A DNA stretch of 44,617 nt, taken from positions 1 through 44,617 of the forward strand of contig NZ_FZPK01000063.1 of NCBI RefSeq assembly GCF_900198625.1, read 5' to 3'. Origin of the DNA: Helicobacter rappini. GTDB taxonomy: Bacteria > Campylobacterota > Campylobacteria > Campylobacterales > Helicobacteraceae. Made by a program: the position numbers and the translations under genes. This document shows positions 26,445-35,259 of the stretch, one piece after another. Below the pieces are notes generated by a model, which ran no database searches, was not told the DNA's origin, and worked only from the letters and a program-made list of their open reading frames with translations. Each line of letters starts with the position of its first letter. The stretch's first letter is position 1.

Positions 26445-27176
26445 TTATATAAGCTCCCAAAATTCAAGTTTAGCTGTCCCTATATTAGTTAAATAATAAT
26501 TATTAGCCACACCATTTACTACATCAACAAAATTACTTTCATTCCATAAAGTTGTGTGCGAATAAAATCCTTTCATTACCACAATGCCCTTCTTATTTTT
26601 AATTTGCTCTAATACCGCATATTTACCTTCATCTGTTGCTGTTATAGATATCTCTGCCTTACCCCATTTATCATTTAAGAATCTCCCCATATAATCTGCA
26701 CCTAAGATATAAAGATATTGCTTGCCTTTACCATACATAGATTTATATTCTTTTGGCTTGATTTCAGTATGTAGTGGCATACCCCCATAATTTAGTGCAT
26801 AGCTCACTTGCAAAGCACAAGTATTGCTATAATCTGCATAATCAGGACTTCTGCCAAAGAAATTTTTATGATTAATGTATTCGCTCAAAGGTGTGCCACC
26901 CACTAGGGCATATCTCTGCCATACAGAATCATCATAGCTATCATTTTGAATTTGTGTGAGTATCTCTTGGGCTTTCTGCTCTGCTGCTTTAGATGATATA
27001 CCACGCCATACGCCATTATCTATGATAGCTTGTCTAAAGGTTTCTTGTAGATTCATATCATTCGGATTTGCCATATTGATTGTGTCGTATGCTTTTTTCA
27101 CATCATCAAAATTTGGTCTTTTACACTTTATACTTGCACTTACAGTGCCACAAGTCGCTTTCCATTCAACTGCCAT
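26445..27176 (-). CDS. Tae4-type peptidoglycan amidase effector (unit a, intact)
   Basis: The 243-residue product starts MAVEWKATCG, has IKCKRPNFDDVKKAYDTI, YALVGGTPLSEY, the catalytic Cys120 in NTCALQVSYALNYGG, IKNKKGIVVM, the catalytic His207 in SHTTLWNESNFVDVV, and ends LEFWELI. A helical stretch between the RPxF motif and the cysteine is longer than in the other copies. The ATG overlaps the adaptor stop (TAATG), so adaptor and toxin are translationally coupled. It is the first toxin of the Tae4 array and the one directly linked to the complete adaptor. Confidence 0.86.
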   Translation of the reverse strand: MAVEWKATCGTVSASIKCKRPNFDDVKKAYDTINMANPNDMNLQETFRQAIIDNGVWRGISSKAAEQKAQEILTQIQNDSYDDSVWQRYALVGGTPLSEYINHKNFFGRSPDYADYSNTCALQVSYALNYGGMPLHTEIKPKEYKSMYGKGKQYLYILGADYMGRFLNDKWGKAEISITATDEGKYAVLEQIKNKKGIVVMKGFYSHTTLWNESNFVDVVNGVANNYYLTNIGTAKLEFWELI

Positions 27177-29797
27177 TATGTATCCTTGAATATATTTGTA
27201 ATCACTGCTTGATTATCTTGTATTATGCCACGCACAATAAGGACTTGATTATTAGAAGATTCTAGCCTTACCTCCACTTCCTCCCCATTGTCATAACCTT
27301 GTGTTTTTATATGCAGATTCACATCACTAGAATGTCTTGAATCCTCTTGTAATCTCTCACACTCCTCCCCATAACTAAAATACACCTCTAGTATTTGTTT
27401 GTCTTTGTTTTCTTGTGTTGCTTTGGAATCTTTGCTTTCTTTATTTGTTATATGTAAGAGATTTGCTTGTGTATCTTTGTTTTCTGTCTCCTCTCTAAAT
27501 CCCCAATGCTTCTCTTCATACCCTCCATTGATAACTTGAAGTGTGAGAATTGTATCTGTATTGTGTTCTTTATCTTTAGATTCTAGTATAGAATCTAATC
27601 CATTAGCAAGTGTTACTTCTAGCTTTTGTGCTTTATAAGCTGTGTGTAGCGTAAGGATAGTAGCATTGCTAGGATTAGAATCTAATCCTATTTTTGCATA
27701 GTCTTTTATGTCTAAATCTTTATGATAGCAATACTCATATACATATGTATATCTACCAACTCCATATTCTTTATCATGGTATTCTTTATAGGCTTCTTTA
27801 TAGATTTTTGGAATCTTTTGTGGGATAAGGAGTATAAGTAAAAGCATATTAGAATCTAGCTGTAAAGATACATATTTATACATATATTCTTTCATAAAAG
27901 ATTGTTTAAGATTGGAATGCAATATAGAGAGTATATCTTGCAATGCTTTATCTAAGTTATGTATATCATGTAAATCTTTAGTATCTTTAGCTATATCAAT
28001 AGTGATAGAATCTAGTGGAGTGTCATTATTTGATTCTATAATACTATCATTAAGCTTTAGTCTATATATAGGGAGATTGTCTTTTTGTAATGGAGTGATT
28101 TTATAATGTAGCCTTAGTGTTGGTCTGTAAAGATTTATTTGTGATTCTAGCTTTTGTTTATTTTGAGTGTTAGAGTCTATTGGCTTAGGGGAGTTTATTC
28201 TAAATGTATTAGGCTTAGGTGTAGCAATAAGAGGGAATCCTTTATCACTAAAGACATTGCCACTAACTAAATCCTGCATTATGGGATAATCATCATTATA
28301 TTTCTTTAATGCTCTAGCACTAGGGAGTATTACAGAAATAAGAGTGCATGGAGTAGGAATACCTGCGATATTATTAGTGCAACCTACTATGCTAGAGTTG
28401 ATTAAATCAGATTCTAGAATCATAGGTATGCCTTTAGACTTAAAAGGTTTGCCTTTATTGCTCTTTAGTTTTACTACACCATTATGAGGACATTTAATCT
28501 CATTATCTTCTAATATTGGGTGCAAGAATGCGGTAGCGATTACATTGTCATGCTGAGCTGTAAGCGAAGAATCTTTTTGCTTTTGTGCTTTTTCTCTCTC
28601 TAATATTTCTTTAGATTCTGTGCTTTTAGATTCTAGCTTGATATTAAGGCTAGAATCTAAAAGAGAATAATTTAGGATTGTAAGGATAGAGTTGTTTAAA
28701 AAGATATGTAATGTGCTTAGAGTGTTGTTAGAATCTGTGCTATCTATTTTAGATTCTATGTAGTTAGAATCTACTTTGTTAATGAGTTGATAGATAGGCT
28801 TAGATTCATTTAATCCTAATGTAGATTGAGTATTACTAGCATCTAACTCACCAAAATAGCATTCTTTATGAGGCAGGCTAGATTCAGTGCCACCTGTGAG
28901 TAAGGTAGAGTAGAAAAAGACTTGTGTATTAGCAGAATGCAAGGAATCTAAAGTAGGTTGAGATTCTATATTATTAGATTCTCTTAAGCTATCGCTATAT
29001 GCTTTTATAAGAGATTCTAGCTCTTGTATATCTAGTATGCTTTTATCTTTTAAGAATATATCTATTTTATTGTTGTGGATATGAATGAGATTAGACATTG
29101 AAATGTTTCTATTTAAAGCCTTAGAATCTAGTTTATCTAAGAATATGAGTTTAATGTTTTTATCTTGAGTATCTAAGATGAGATGGGAATATTTGCTGGT
29201 ATCACTTGTATTGAAACTTGCTTGTTTTTGCTCTTGTCTTTGTTTTTCTTGTTGTTTTTGTGAATCTTTTAATGTAAATTCTCTTTGTTTAGAATCTAAG
29301 TTTTGTAAGGATTGTTCTAATATTTCTTGTTGCTTTTTCAGTTCTTGTGATTCTTGTTCTTGGCTTTCTTGTTTGATTTGAGATATAGAGTGATAGAGAG
29401 CTTTTCGAGCTTCTAGGTATTCAGCGGTTATAGAATCTTTGTTTGATATAAAGGTAAGATAAAATTCATCTTTATAGCCAAAATTATCAATAGCTACTTT
29501 ATTGTTTAGTGTTGTTGTATTTTTACTATCCAGCACAATCAAAGGATTACAATGATAAAGGCAATAAAAATATCCTAGTTGAGTCTCATCTTGTAAATCT
29601 TGGAATGTTAGATTTTCTAAGTCGCTAGGGTTTAAATATGTGTAGTAGGCATCATTATTGTATAGAGTTTCTATCATTTCATAAAAACTTGAGAGTTGCC
29701 CTTTGTAATCATCTGGTAGCTGTAAGAGTATGTATTTAGAAATACTTTGTGTGTCCTTATGGTAATTTTCAATAAAATGATTAGTGTTTTTTAGCAT
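27176..29797 (-). CDS. Large PAAR-like adaptor protein carrying the Tae4 array
   Basis: PAAR proteins tip the VgrG spike and carry effectors. The 873-residue product has an N-terminal region (1-400) rich in Ser, Gln and Asn with LYHCNPLIVLDSKNTTTLNN and a KEILEREKAQ coil; a PAAR-like domain (about 415-550) with CPHNGVVKLKS, KGIPMILESDLINSS, VGCTNNIAGIPTPCT and YPIMQDLV; a middle region copied in the chimeric effector; and a C-terminal beta-sandwich-like tail with YFSYGEECERLQEDSRHSSD and GIIQDNQAVITNIF. No toxin motif is seen, so the coupled Tae4 gene downstream is the probable cargo. The PAAR-like part is shared with genes at 31844, 38465 and 44063. Confidence 0.78.
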   Translation of the reverse strand: MLKNTNHFIENYHKDTQSISKYILLQLPDDYKGQLSSFYEMIETLYNNDAYYTYLNPSDLENLTFQDLQDETQLGYFYCLYHCNPLIVLDSKNTTTLNNKVAIDNFGYKDEFYLTFISNKDSITAEYLEARKALYHSISQIKQESQEQESQELKKQQEILEQSLQNLDSKQREFTLKDSQKQQEKQRQEQKQASFNTSDTSKYSHLILDTQDKNIKLIFLDKLDSKALNRNISMSNLIHIHNNKIDIFLKDKSILDIQELESLIKAYSDSLRESNNIESQPTLDSLHSANTQVFFYSTLLTGGTESSLPHKECYFGELDASNTQSTLGLNESKPIYQLINKVDSNYIESKIDSTDSNNTLSTLHIFLNNSILTILNYSLLDSSLNIKLESKSTESKEILEREKAQKQKDSSLTAQHDNVIATAFLHPILEDNEIKCPHNGVVKLKSNKGKPFKSKGIPMILESDLINSSIVGCTNNIAGIPTPCTLISVILPSARALKKYNDDYPIMQDLVSGNVFSDKGFPLIATPKPNTFRINSPKPIDSNTQNKQKLESQINLYRPTLRLHYKITPLQKDNLPIYRLKLNDSIIESNNDTPLDSITIDIAKDTKDLHDIHNLDKALQDILSILHSNLKQSFMKEYMYKYVSLQLDSNMLLLILLIPQKIPKIYKEAYKEYHDKEYGVGRYTYVYEYCYHKDLDIKDYAKIGLDSNPSNATILTLHTAYKAQKLEVTLANGLDSILESKDKEHNTDTILTLQVINGGYEEKHWGFREETENKDTQANLLHITNKESKDSKATQENKDKQILEVYFSYGEECERLQEDSRHSSDVNLHIKTQGYDNGEEVEVRLESSNNQVLIVRGIIQDNQAVITNIFKDT
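28163..28540. repeat. PAAR-domain direct repeat (other copies near 31960, 38480 and 44090)
   Basis: The DNA encoding the PAAR-like domain is highly similar to 31960-32280, 38490-38650 (shortened) and 44090-44410, all in the same orientation. The stretch around the LESDLINSSIVGC and CPHNGVVKLKSNKGKPF codons is almost base-for-base the same. These are long homology arms spread over 16 kb of the island. Confidence 0.75.
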
Positions 29798-29807
29798 TTA
29801 TTTATCC

Positions 29808-31334
29808 TTAATAGCGAAGATTCTGAAGACTATTGAAGACATTAGCTTGCATTTGAGATATTTGCTCATCTTTTCTATTTCGATTCATTCTTAAAAACAT
29901 ACTCTCATCTTTTAAATCTTTGATTTTGTTGTATTCTAAAAGATTATCTACATTGCCGCTATTCATATGCATTAAGGCTTTTTGTAAAGAGTGAATGGTT
30001 GGCAGTATAAAGTGGGAGCCACTAAAAGCCCCCAGATTGATATAGTAATGCTTCCCATCTATATCTGTGCCTAGATTTTGTATAAGCTCATCTTGCCATT
30101 GATTATTATCTGGATTAGAATCATCATCAGATTCTATGTGGTGGATAGAATCTTGACAAGCTAAAGGCTGTTTTAAGAGATTATTGGCTTTTAAGGTATT
30201 TAGACATTTGATAAAAATCTCATTAACACTAAAGATTTTATAGGTATATGTAACACTAGATATTGCGACACCATTTCCCATGTAGCTCATGTTTGGCATG
30301 GAGAATGTCCTTACAAGAATAGAATGCTCTTTAAGATTTTCGTTATTAGTAAAATATTTGTGGATTTCATTAAGCAAACCATTATCATATCCAATGAGTG
30401 TGGTATCTCTTAAAAAACCACTTTTCTCTCCATACTCATATCCTCGTATCTTTTTAAACAATGCCATTTCTTTATCCTTAGCAGTAAGGATTGCAGAAAC
30501 TATTTTATAAACCTTGCCTAATTTATCATTATCAATCCTTAGATTCTTAGCGCCCGGAGAATTAAATGTATAGACTTCTTTGACATTGTTTGCATTTTCT
30601 GCAGTAGCAAGGGATAATGTAAAGAGTTGAGCTAGACATCCACCTAGTGAATGCCCTACGATGATTAAGGGAGTAGATTCTGTAACATGCTTTTCGTCTA
30701 TACAAGCACAATAAAACTTTAGCATATCTATGTATTGATTACTTGGGAGTGAGCTAAGGACTAGATTAGCATCAGAATCTAGCACATCATCAAAGAATCC
30801 AGAGGGAAACTCTGTGCCTCTTATGGCAAATATCTTTTGATTATTATCCTCTGTATCTTCAAAGAGTGTAGCAGAAAAGCCACTTGAAGTGTTTTCTTGG
30901 TGAGCTAAGATTCTAAAGCGATTAGTAAAAGCTATGGTTCTTTTGCTTAATGTATCATGTAAGCCTACTTTAGTAATATCATTATGCAAAGTTATATCTT
31001 TTTTACCAAAGCAAGTATTTATAGCTGGAATGCACCGATCTTTCTCTTGTCTTATGACTTTATCTGCATTAAATCGTGCTTCGATAGCACAGGCATAAGC
31101 TGTGTTTGTGCCTTTGGGTTTGATTGTTGGCTTATTATCTAAACCCAACACTTCAATATCGTGTTCTAATTTATCCCCGAAAGTTAGACTATCAGCTTTC
31201 ACCTCTTTTTCATCTTTTGCATTTTGTTTAATGTAGTGCAATAAAGCATAGGAAGAATCAGCTATGTTTGCATAATCTAAGAATTTCTTAACTAACTCTG
31301 CTTTAGCATTATGAGTTTGTATATTTTTAGCCAT
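29808..31334 (-). CDS. T6SS lipase effector, alpha/beta hydrolase (lipase 3)
   Basis: T6SS lipases (Tle group) cut membrane phospholipids of target cells. The 508-residue product has FAIRGTEFPSGF before the nucleophile elbow IIVGHSLGGCLAQLF (Ser229, GxSxG), an ESDDDSNPDNNQW stretch with candidate catalytic Asp, and INLGAFSGSHFILP with a candidate His, all in hydrolase order. It resembles Mbeg1/DUF2974-type lipases. The N-terminus (NIQTHNAKAELVKKFLDYAN) recurs in a fragment at 43245-43337. The immunity candidate at 31335 lies directly upstream with no gap, and the PAAR-like adaptor follows 11 bp downstream. Confidence 0.82.
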   Translation of the reverse strand: MAKNIQTHNAKAELVKKFLDYANIADSSYALLHYIKQNAKDEKEVKADSLTFGDKLEHDIEVLGLDNKPTIKPKGTNTAYACAIEARFNADKVIRQEKDRCIPAINTCFGKKDITLHNDITKVGLHDTLSKRTIAFTNRFRILAHQENTSSGFSATLFEDTEDNNQKIFAIRGTEFPSGFFDDVLDSDANLVLSSLPSNQYIDMLKFYCACIDEKHVTESTPLIIVGHSLGGCLAQLFTLSLATAENANNVKEVYTFNSPGAKNLRIDNDKLGKVYKIVSAILTAKDKEMALFKKIRGYEYGEKSGFLRDTTLIGYDNGLLNEIHKYFTNNENLKEHSILVRTFSMPNMSYMGNGVAISSVTYTYKIFSVNEIFIKCLNTLKANNLLKQPLACQDSIHHIESDDDSNPDNNQWQDELIQNLGTDIDGKHYYINLGAFSGSHFILPTIHSLQKALMHMNSGNVDNLLEYNKIKDLKDESMFLRMNRNRKDEQISQMQANVFNSLQNLRY

Positions 31335-31919
31335 TTAAAAATCCTTTGGTATCATTAAGTCTTTACATTCTAATATTATATCACCAGAATCTATGTAAAA
31401 TCCCCCACCTTCATCACCTTTTAAAAAGATACCAAAATGCCTATAATAATAATTTTTATCATGTAAAAATGGATTCTCATTCTTCTTGTAATATAACATA
31501 TTTTGATATTCAGTTATTTTGCCAGAAATTTTTTGCTGTTGGCTATCTCTTTTTTTCTCAAAATCGCTCATTAAATACTTCTTTTGCGTTTTCTCATCAT
31601 AATAGCTCGGCTGAAAAGTCCTTTGGCTATCCAAAGCCTTATAGATTCTATATAGTTCCTCATCATAGATTGTATCTTTAGCCTCTTTACACAACCCCTT
31701 AAACTCATAATACTGCGGGTCAACATACTTAAAAGAGATTCCACCCATAATAAGTATAAAATAAAAGATAAGAGAAAAGCAAGGTAGAATCAAAGAAAAG
31801 TATTGAGAGTATTTTTTATGAAAGATTCTGTTAATAAGAAAGATTATAAAAATACCAAATAGTAAAAAACCAATGAAAAGAATAAAAGGTATGAAAATAA
31901 AAAATAATAAAAACCACAT
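31335..31919 (-). CDS. Membrane-anchored lipase-immunity candidate
   Basis: The 194-residue product begins with two long membrane helices (about 2-30 and 38-62), then GGISFKYVDPQYYEFKGLCK, a motif shared with all the lipase-immunity candidates here, and ends GIFLKGDEGGGFYIDSGDI close to those at 34647 and 35260. Those relatives have GGC at the point where this one has GGI, so the lipidation cysteine is lost and the helices must anchor it. An upstream GGAGAA ribosome site supports the ATG at 31919. It overlaps the end of the PAAR-like gene by 76 bp in another frame and abuts the lipase downstream. Confidence 0.7.
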   Translation of the reverse strand: MWFLLFFIFIPFILFIGFLLFGIFIIFLINRIFHKKYSQYFSLILPCFSLIFYFILIMGGISFKYVDPQYYEFKGLCKEAKDTIYDEELYRIYKALDSQRTFQPSYYDEKTQKKYLMSDFEKKRDSQQQKISGKITEYQNMLYYKKNENPFLHDKNYYYRHFGIFLKGDEGGGFYIDSGDIILECKDLMIPKDF

Positions 31920-32815
31920 TGTAAATTCTCCAAATTAATGTTAATCCTAAAAGTATTGCTCTTAGGTGTGCAAGTGATAGGGAATCCTTTATCATTAAAG
32001 ACATTGCCATTAACTAAATCTTGCATTATAGGATAATCATCATTATACTTTTTAAAAGCTCTTGCAGTTGGAAGTATAGTAGCTACCATAGTGCAAGGTG
32101 TAGGCACACCTGCTATATTGTTTGTGCAGCCTACTATGCTAGAGTTGATTAAATCAGATTCTAGAATCATAGGTATGCCTTTAGACTTAAAAGGTTTACC
32201 TTTATTACTCTTTAGTTTTACTACTCCATTATGAGGACATTTAAGTTCATTATCTTCTAATATTGGGTGAAGCATTGCTGTGCTTGTTATAGAATCTATG
32301 GGGGTGGATTCTTTTTGTGTCTGCTCTCTTTGTGTTTGTTCTTTTTCTAATATCTCTTTAGATTCGCTAGAAGTGCATTCTAATTTGATATTAAGGCTAG
32401 AATCTAGGAGGGAGTAGTTTAAGAGGGTTAGGGTATTGCTACCTAAAAATACTTGGAGGGTGCTTAGGGAATTATTAGAATCTCTATTATTGCTTGTAGA
32501 TTCTATAGAGTTAGAATCTGTTTCATTGATTAAGTGATAGATGGGTTTAGATTCTATCAACACGCCCTCTTTGTCTAACTCACCAAAGAATAAAGGATTA
32601 GATTCCATTTCTTTAAAGCCTGTGAGGATTATGCCATAAAATGCCACAAAGATATTATATTCATCTAGGCTTTGCTTATCTTGCTTTGTATGATTATTGA
32701 TGATTGGGAGAAGTTCTTGTGTGTCAATGGTAAGATTTGATTTTTCTATACTGATTATTATGTCGTTACTTGATTCTAAAATCCTAAAATTATGAATCTT
32801 AAATTTATTTTTCAT
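31844..32815 (-). CDS. PAAR-like adaptor for the lipase module
   Basis: The 323-residue product has an N-terminal domain with GIILTGFKEMESNPLFFGEL and SKPIYHLINETDS, a GSNTLTLLNYSLLDSSLNIK beta segment, a coil (KEILEKEQTQREQTQKE) and then the PAAR-like domain with CPHNGVVKLKS, KGIPMILESDLINSS, VGCTNNIAGVPTPCT and YPIMQDLV. The last 25 residues or so (QCGFYYFLFSYLLFFSL) are the next gene's membrane region read in the wrong frame, so the native C-terminus was probably lost. It starts overlapping the end of the upstream lipase by 4 bp. Spike-tip delivery is inferred from the domain. Confidence 0.78.
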   Translation of the reverse strand: MKNKFKIHNFRILESSNDIIISIEKSNLTIDTQELLPIINNHTKQDKQSLDEYNIFVAFYGIILTGFKEMESNPLFFGELDKEGVLIESKPIYHLINETDSNSIESTSNNRDSNNSLSTLQVFLGSNTLTLLNYSLLDSSLNIKLECTSSESKEILEKEQTQREQTQKESTPIDSITSTAMLHPILEDNELKCPHNGVVKLKSNKGKPFKSKGIPMILESDLINSSIVGCTNNIAGVPTPCTMVATILPTARAFKKYNDDYPIMQDLVNGNVFNDKGFPITCTPKSNTFRININLENLQCGFYYFLFSYLLFFSLVFYYLVFL

Positions 32816-34668
32816 TGTGCTTCCTTAAATTGTGGATAATATTTTAATGCTTCATTCGCATACCCTTTTATCACCCCATCATCTATATGCTCTAAATTGT
32901 AACAAAATATCTGTGTCCTTGTCGCATTGTGTTTGAGGAGCTGGACAATAGAATCTTTATCTTTTATAAGTATTGCTTCTTTATTGTTTGCTGTATCAAC
33001 GCTTATAAAAAATAAATTTTCATGTATGGCTAATAAAATTGCTAGATTTGTATTTTTGTCTGCTTGTTGCATATTGTCTTTAGATAGCAATTTGAGAAAT
33101 ATATTATTATCTTGGAGATATAATATACCATCTATCATATTACTTAATGTCTTTTCATCGATAGAGAATTTATCTTTGTTTGTTGTCTTAAGTGTAGCCT
33201 CAAAGAGTGTTTTATCAATGGTGGCGTAGATGTGGTTTGAAGGTGGGTCTAAATCAAAGCTATTATCATTAGCTGTTCGTATAGCCTCATCTCTTTTCTT
33301 ATTATAACTATCTGTATGATAGAGTATCTTTACAATAGATGTTACAACGCTGTTAAGTGATTGAATTGTTTTGTCAAGATTAGATTCAAAGAATGTAAGA
33401 TTAGAATCTAATTCTAAAAGATAGGAGTAGAAGTAGAGAGTCTTGAGCATAGGAGCTAGAAAATGAGAATCTAGCCCATTAAATCCAAGATATATAGGAT
33501 AATAATTCCCTGCTATATCTGTGCCTAAGTGTTGAATGAGATTAACATAATATGAGGTATTACTCATATGACTTTTAAAGTCAAGTCTATCAGTTGCTTC
33601 TATATGGTAGTGATTGTTTTTGTTTAATGGATATGGCATATACACACCATCTCTATCCTCTGCATCTTTTATATTTTTAATAAGATAGTTTATAATCCCT
33701 TTATATTCTTGTAGTTCTTTTGGTATAAGGTCTTCATAAGTAATCTTAACCTTTAATGATATTACCCCGATAGAAATAAGAAAACTATATCCTACATACT
33801 TTGTGATTGTTATCTTAGCAATATTTTTTATTATGGCACTAACTCCACCCACCATAAGTGCTGTCTCTGCACCATCTCGTAAGATTTGTGCAAGTGTCTT
33901 ATTCCAAGCACCAAGTAATCCCGGTGCATTATAAGTATAAAGTTCTGCCACCCTCTCTGGATACATAAAGCAAAAGCTTTGAGCAAGATACCCTCCCAAA
34001 GAATGTCCTACTACAATGAGCTTAGAATTTTTTATCTTAGGTTTTACTTGCTTTTCATAGAATCTTGCTACTTCATAGCATTGCATAGGGATACCATTAG
34101 TAGCCAAGACTATATCGATAGATATATCATCTGCTCCTATTTCTGTGCCACGAAAGACTAGGATATATTTAGAATCTTTAAGGACTACCTTTCTTGTATT
34201 TGTAGCTTTATCGATAAGCTCTCCTTTGTCCTCAAAGAGTGTAGCAGAGAATCCATACTTTGTATTTGGCTGATGAGCGAGAAGCTCATAGCGATTGGTA
34301 AAGGTGATAGTGCGTAGAGACAATGTAGCATTAAGTGGAATATTCTTAGGGTCATTATCTATTTTGTCATCAAAAAATGTTCCTTTTTTAAAAACGACAT
34401 CTTGCATAAAGCGTGCTTCTATACAGCGGGCGTAGGCGGTGTTTTTATTAGCCCCTATTTTTTCATTATTTAAAAGATACCTATCGTTTTCTGTAGTCTT
34501 ATCACTTAGTGCTATATTATCAGCAAAATGCCATCTATTCATACCAAGCAAATTGTCATATATCTCATTTTCTTCGTTCTCAAATACCCAATGCAACATT
34601 GCATAACTAGCATCAGCTATATCTGCATAGTCTCTAAATTTTTTTATCAATTCCCTATTTTTACCCAT
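32812..34668 (-). CDS. T6SS lipase effector, alpha/beta hydrolase (lipase 2)
   Basis: The 618-residue product begins MGKNRELIKKFRDYADIADA, the N-terminus that recurs as mini-ORFs at 35156 and 35745. YILVFRGTEIGADD precedes LIVVGHSLGGYLAQSF (nucleophile Ser223). A hydrophobic stretch near 270-310 (VGGVSAIIKN, VGYSFLISIGVISLKV) may contact membrane. HIEATDRLDF and the GLDSHFLAPM histidine are placed like the Asp and His of the other two lipases. The C-terminal 200 residues are specific to this copy. It overlaps the upstream immunity gene by 22 bp and the downstream PAAR-like gene by 4 bp. A membrane phospholipase role is inferred from the fold and setting. Confidence 0.82.
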   Translation of the reverse strand: MGKNRELIKKFRDYADIADASYAMLHWVFENEENEIYDNLLGMNRWHFADNIALSDKTTENDRYLLNNEKIGANKNTAYARCIEARFMQDVVFKKGTFFDDKIDNDPKNIPLNATLSLRTITFTNRYELLAHQPNTKYGFSATLFEDKGELIDKATNTRKVVLKDSKYILVFRGTEIGADDISIDIVLATNGIPMQCYEVARFYEKQVKPKIKNSKLIVVGHSLGGYLAQSFCFMYPERVAELYTYNAPGLLGAWNKTLAQILRDGAETALMVGGVSAIIKNIAKITITKYVGYSFLISIGVISLKVKITYEDLIPKELQEYKGIINYLIKNIKDAEDRDGVYMPYPLNKNNHYHIEATDRLDFKSHMSNTSYYVNLIQHLGTDIAGNYYPIYLGFNGLDSHFLAPMLKTLYFYSYLLELDSNLTFFESNLDKTIQSLNSVVTSIVKILYHTDSYNKKRDEAIRTANDNSFDLDPPSNHIYATIDKTLFEATLKTTNKDKFSIDEKTLSNMIDGILYLQDNNIFLKLLSKDNMQQADKNTNLAILLAIHENLFFISVDTANNKEAILIKDKDSIVQLLKHNATRTQIFCYNLEHIDDGVIKGYANEALKYYPQFKEAQ

Positions 34669-35159
34669 TCATTATCCTTTAAATAAAATGTATTTATATA
34701 TGAGTTATTTTTTGTCAAAAATCCACCAAGTTCTCTTTCAATGTCCCAATGGAATCCTCCCCCCTCATCACCATGTAGCCACAAGCCATAATCTGTATAT
34801 ATAAAACCTCTAGCATAAGATATAATATGCTTATCACCATTTTTATCAATAAAGTATTTGCCAAAAGCTCTGTATTCTTGTATTCTACTATCAATACTGC
34901 TAAAATTATGTTCATCATTTTCTCGTATCAAACCATACCCATTAGAAAGCATATCTCTTTGCATTGCCTCTTTATGTAATTCCTGCTCAAAAATATATAA
35001 CCCACTTTCATTTTCTAGTAATTTTTTAAACTTATACCACTGCCAATCCATATACCTAAACGAACACCCACCTACAAAGAATAAGATAAAAAATAGAGAT
35101 ACTAGGTAGATAAGGATTCTTTTTAGTATAAATATTTGTTTAAGTTTTAGCATTATCAT
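34647..35159 (-). CDS. Lipase-immunity lipoprotein (cognate of lipase 2)
   Basis: The 170-residue product has a positively charged start and a long hydrophobic signal ending in the lipobox VGGC (Cys32), so it should be a periplasm-facing lipoprotein, as immunity proteins to T6SS lipases often are. The shared motif SFRYMDWQWYKFKKLLENES and the ending GLWLHGDEGGGFHWD are found in the sister copies. The ATG at 35159 overlaps the stop of a lipase mini-ORF (ATGA). Its stop lies within the first codons of the intact lipase, so it is the likely cognate. Confidence 0.76.
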   Translation of the reverse strand: MIMLKLKQIFILKRILIYLVSLFFILFFVGGCSFRYMDWQWYKFKKLLENESGLYIFEQELHKEAMQRDMLSNGYGLIRENDEHNFSSIDSRIQEYRAFGKYFIDKNGDKHIISYARGFIYTDYGLWLHGDEGGGFHWDIERELGGFLTKNNSYINTFYLKDNEWVKIGN

Positions 35160-35257
35160 TTCTTATTCTCCAACACATAATCTAGCATCGCGTATGAAGC
35201 ATCAGCACAATCAGCCATATCTCTAAATTTCTTTATTAGTTCTCTATTTGTTGCCAT
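35156..35257 (-). pseudogene. 33-residue lipase N-terminal mini-ORF (remnant 1)
   Basis: This short frame reads MATNRELIKKFRDMADCADA then SYAMLDYVLENKK and TGA. It matches the first 32 residues of the lipase at 32812-34668. It ends by an ATGA overlap with the next immunity gene. It contains no catalytic part. It is followed and preceded by immunity genes, so it is what is left of a lipase after deletion or of a copied immunity-plus-lipase-start unit. Confidence 0.85.
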
Positions 35258-35259
35258 TT

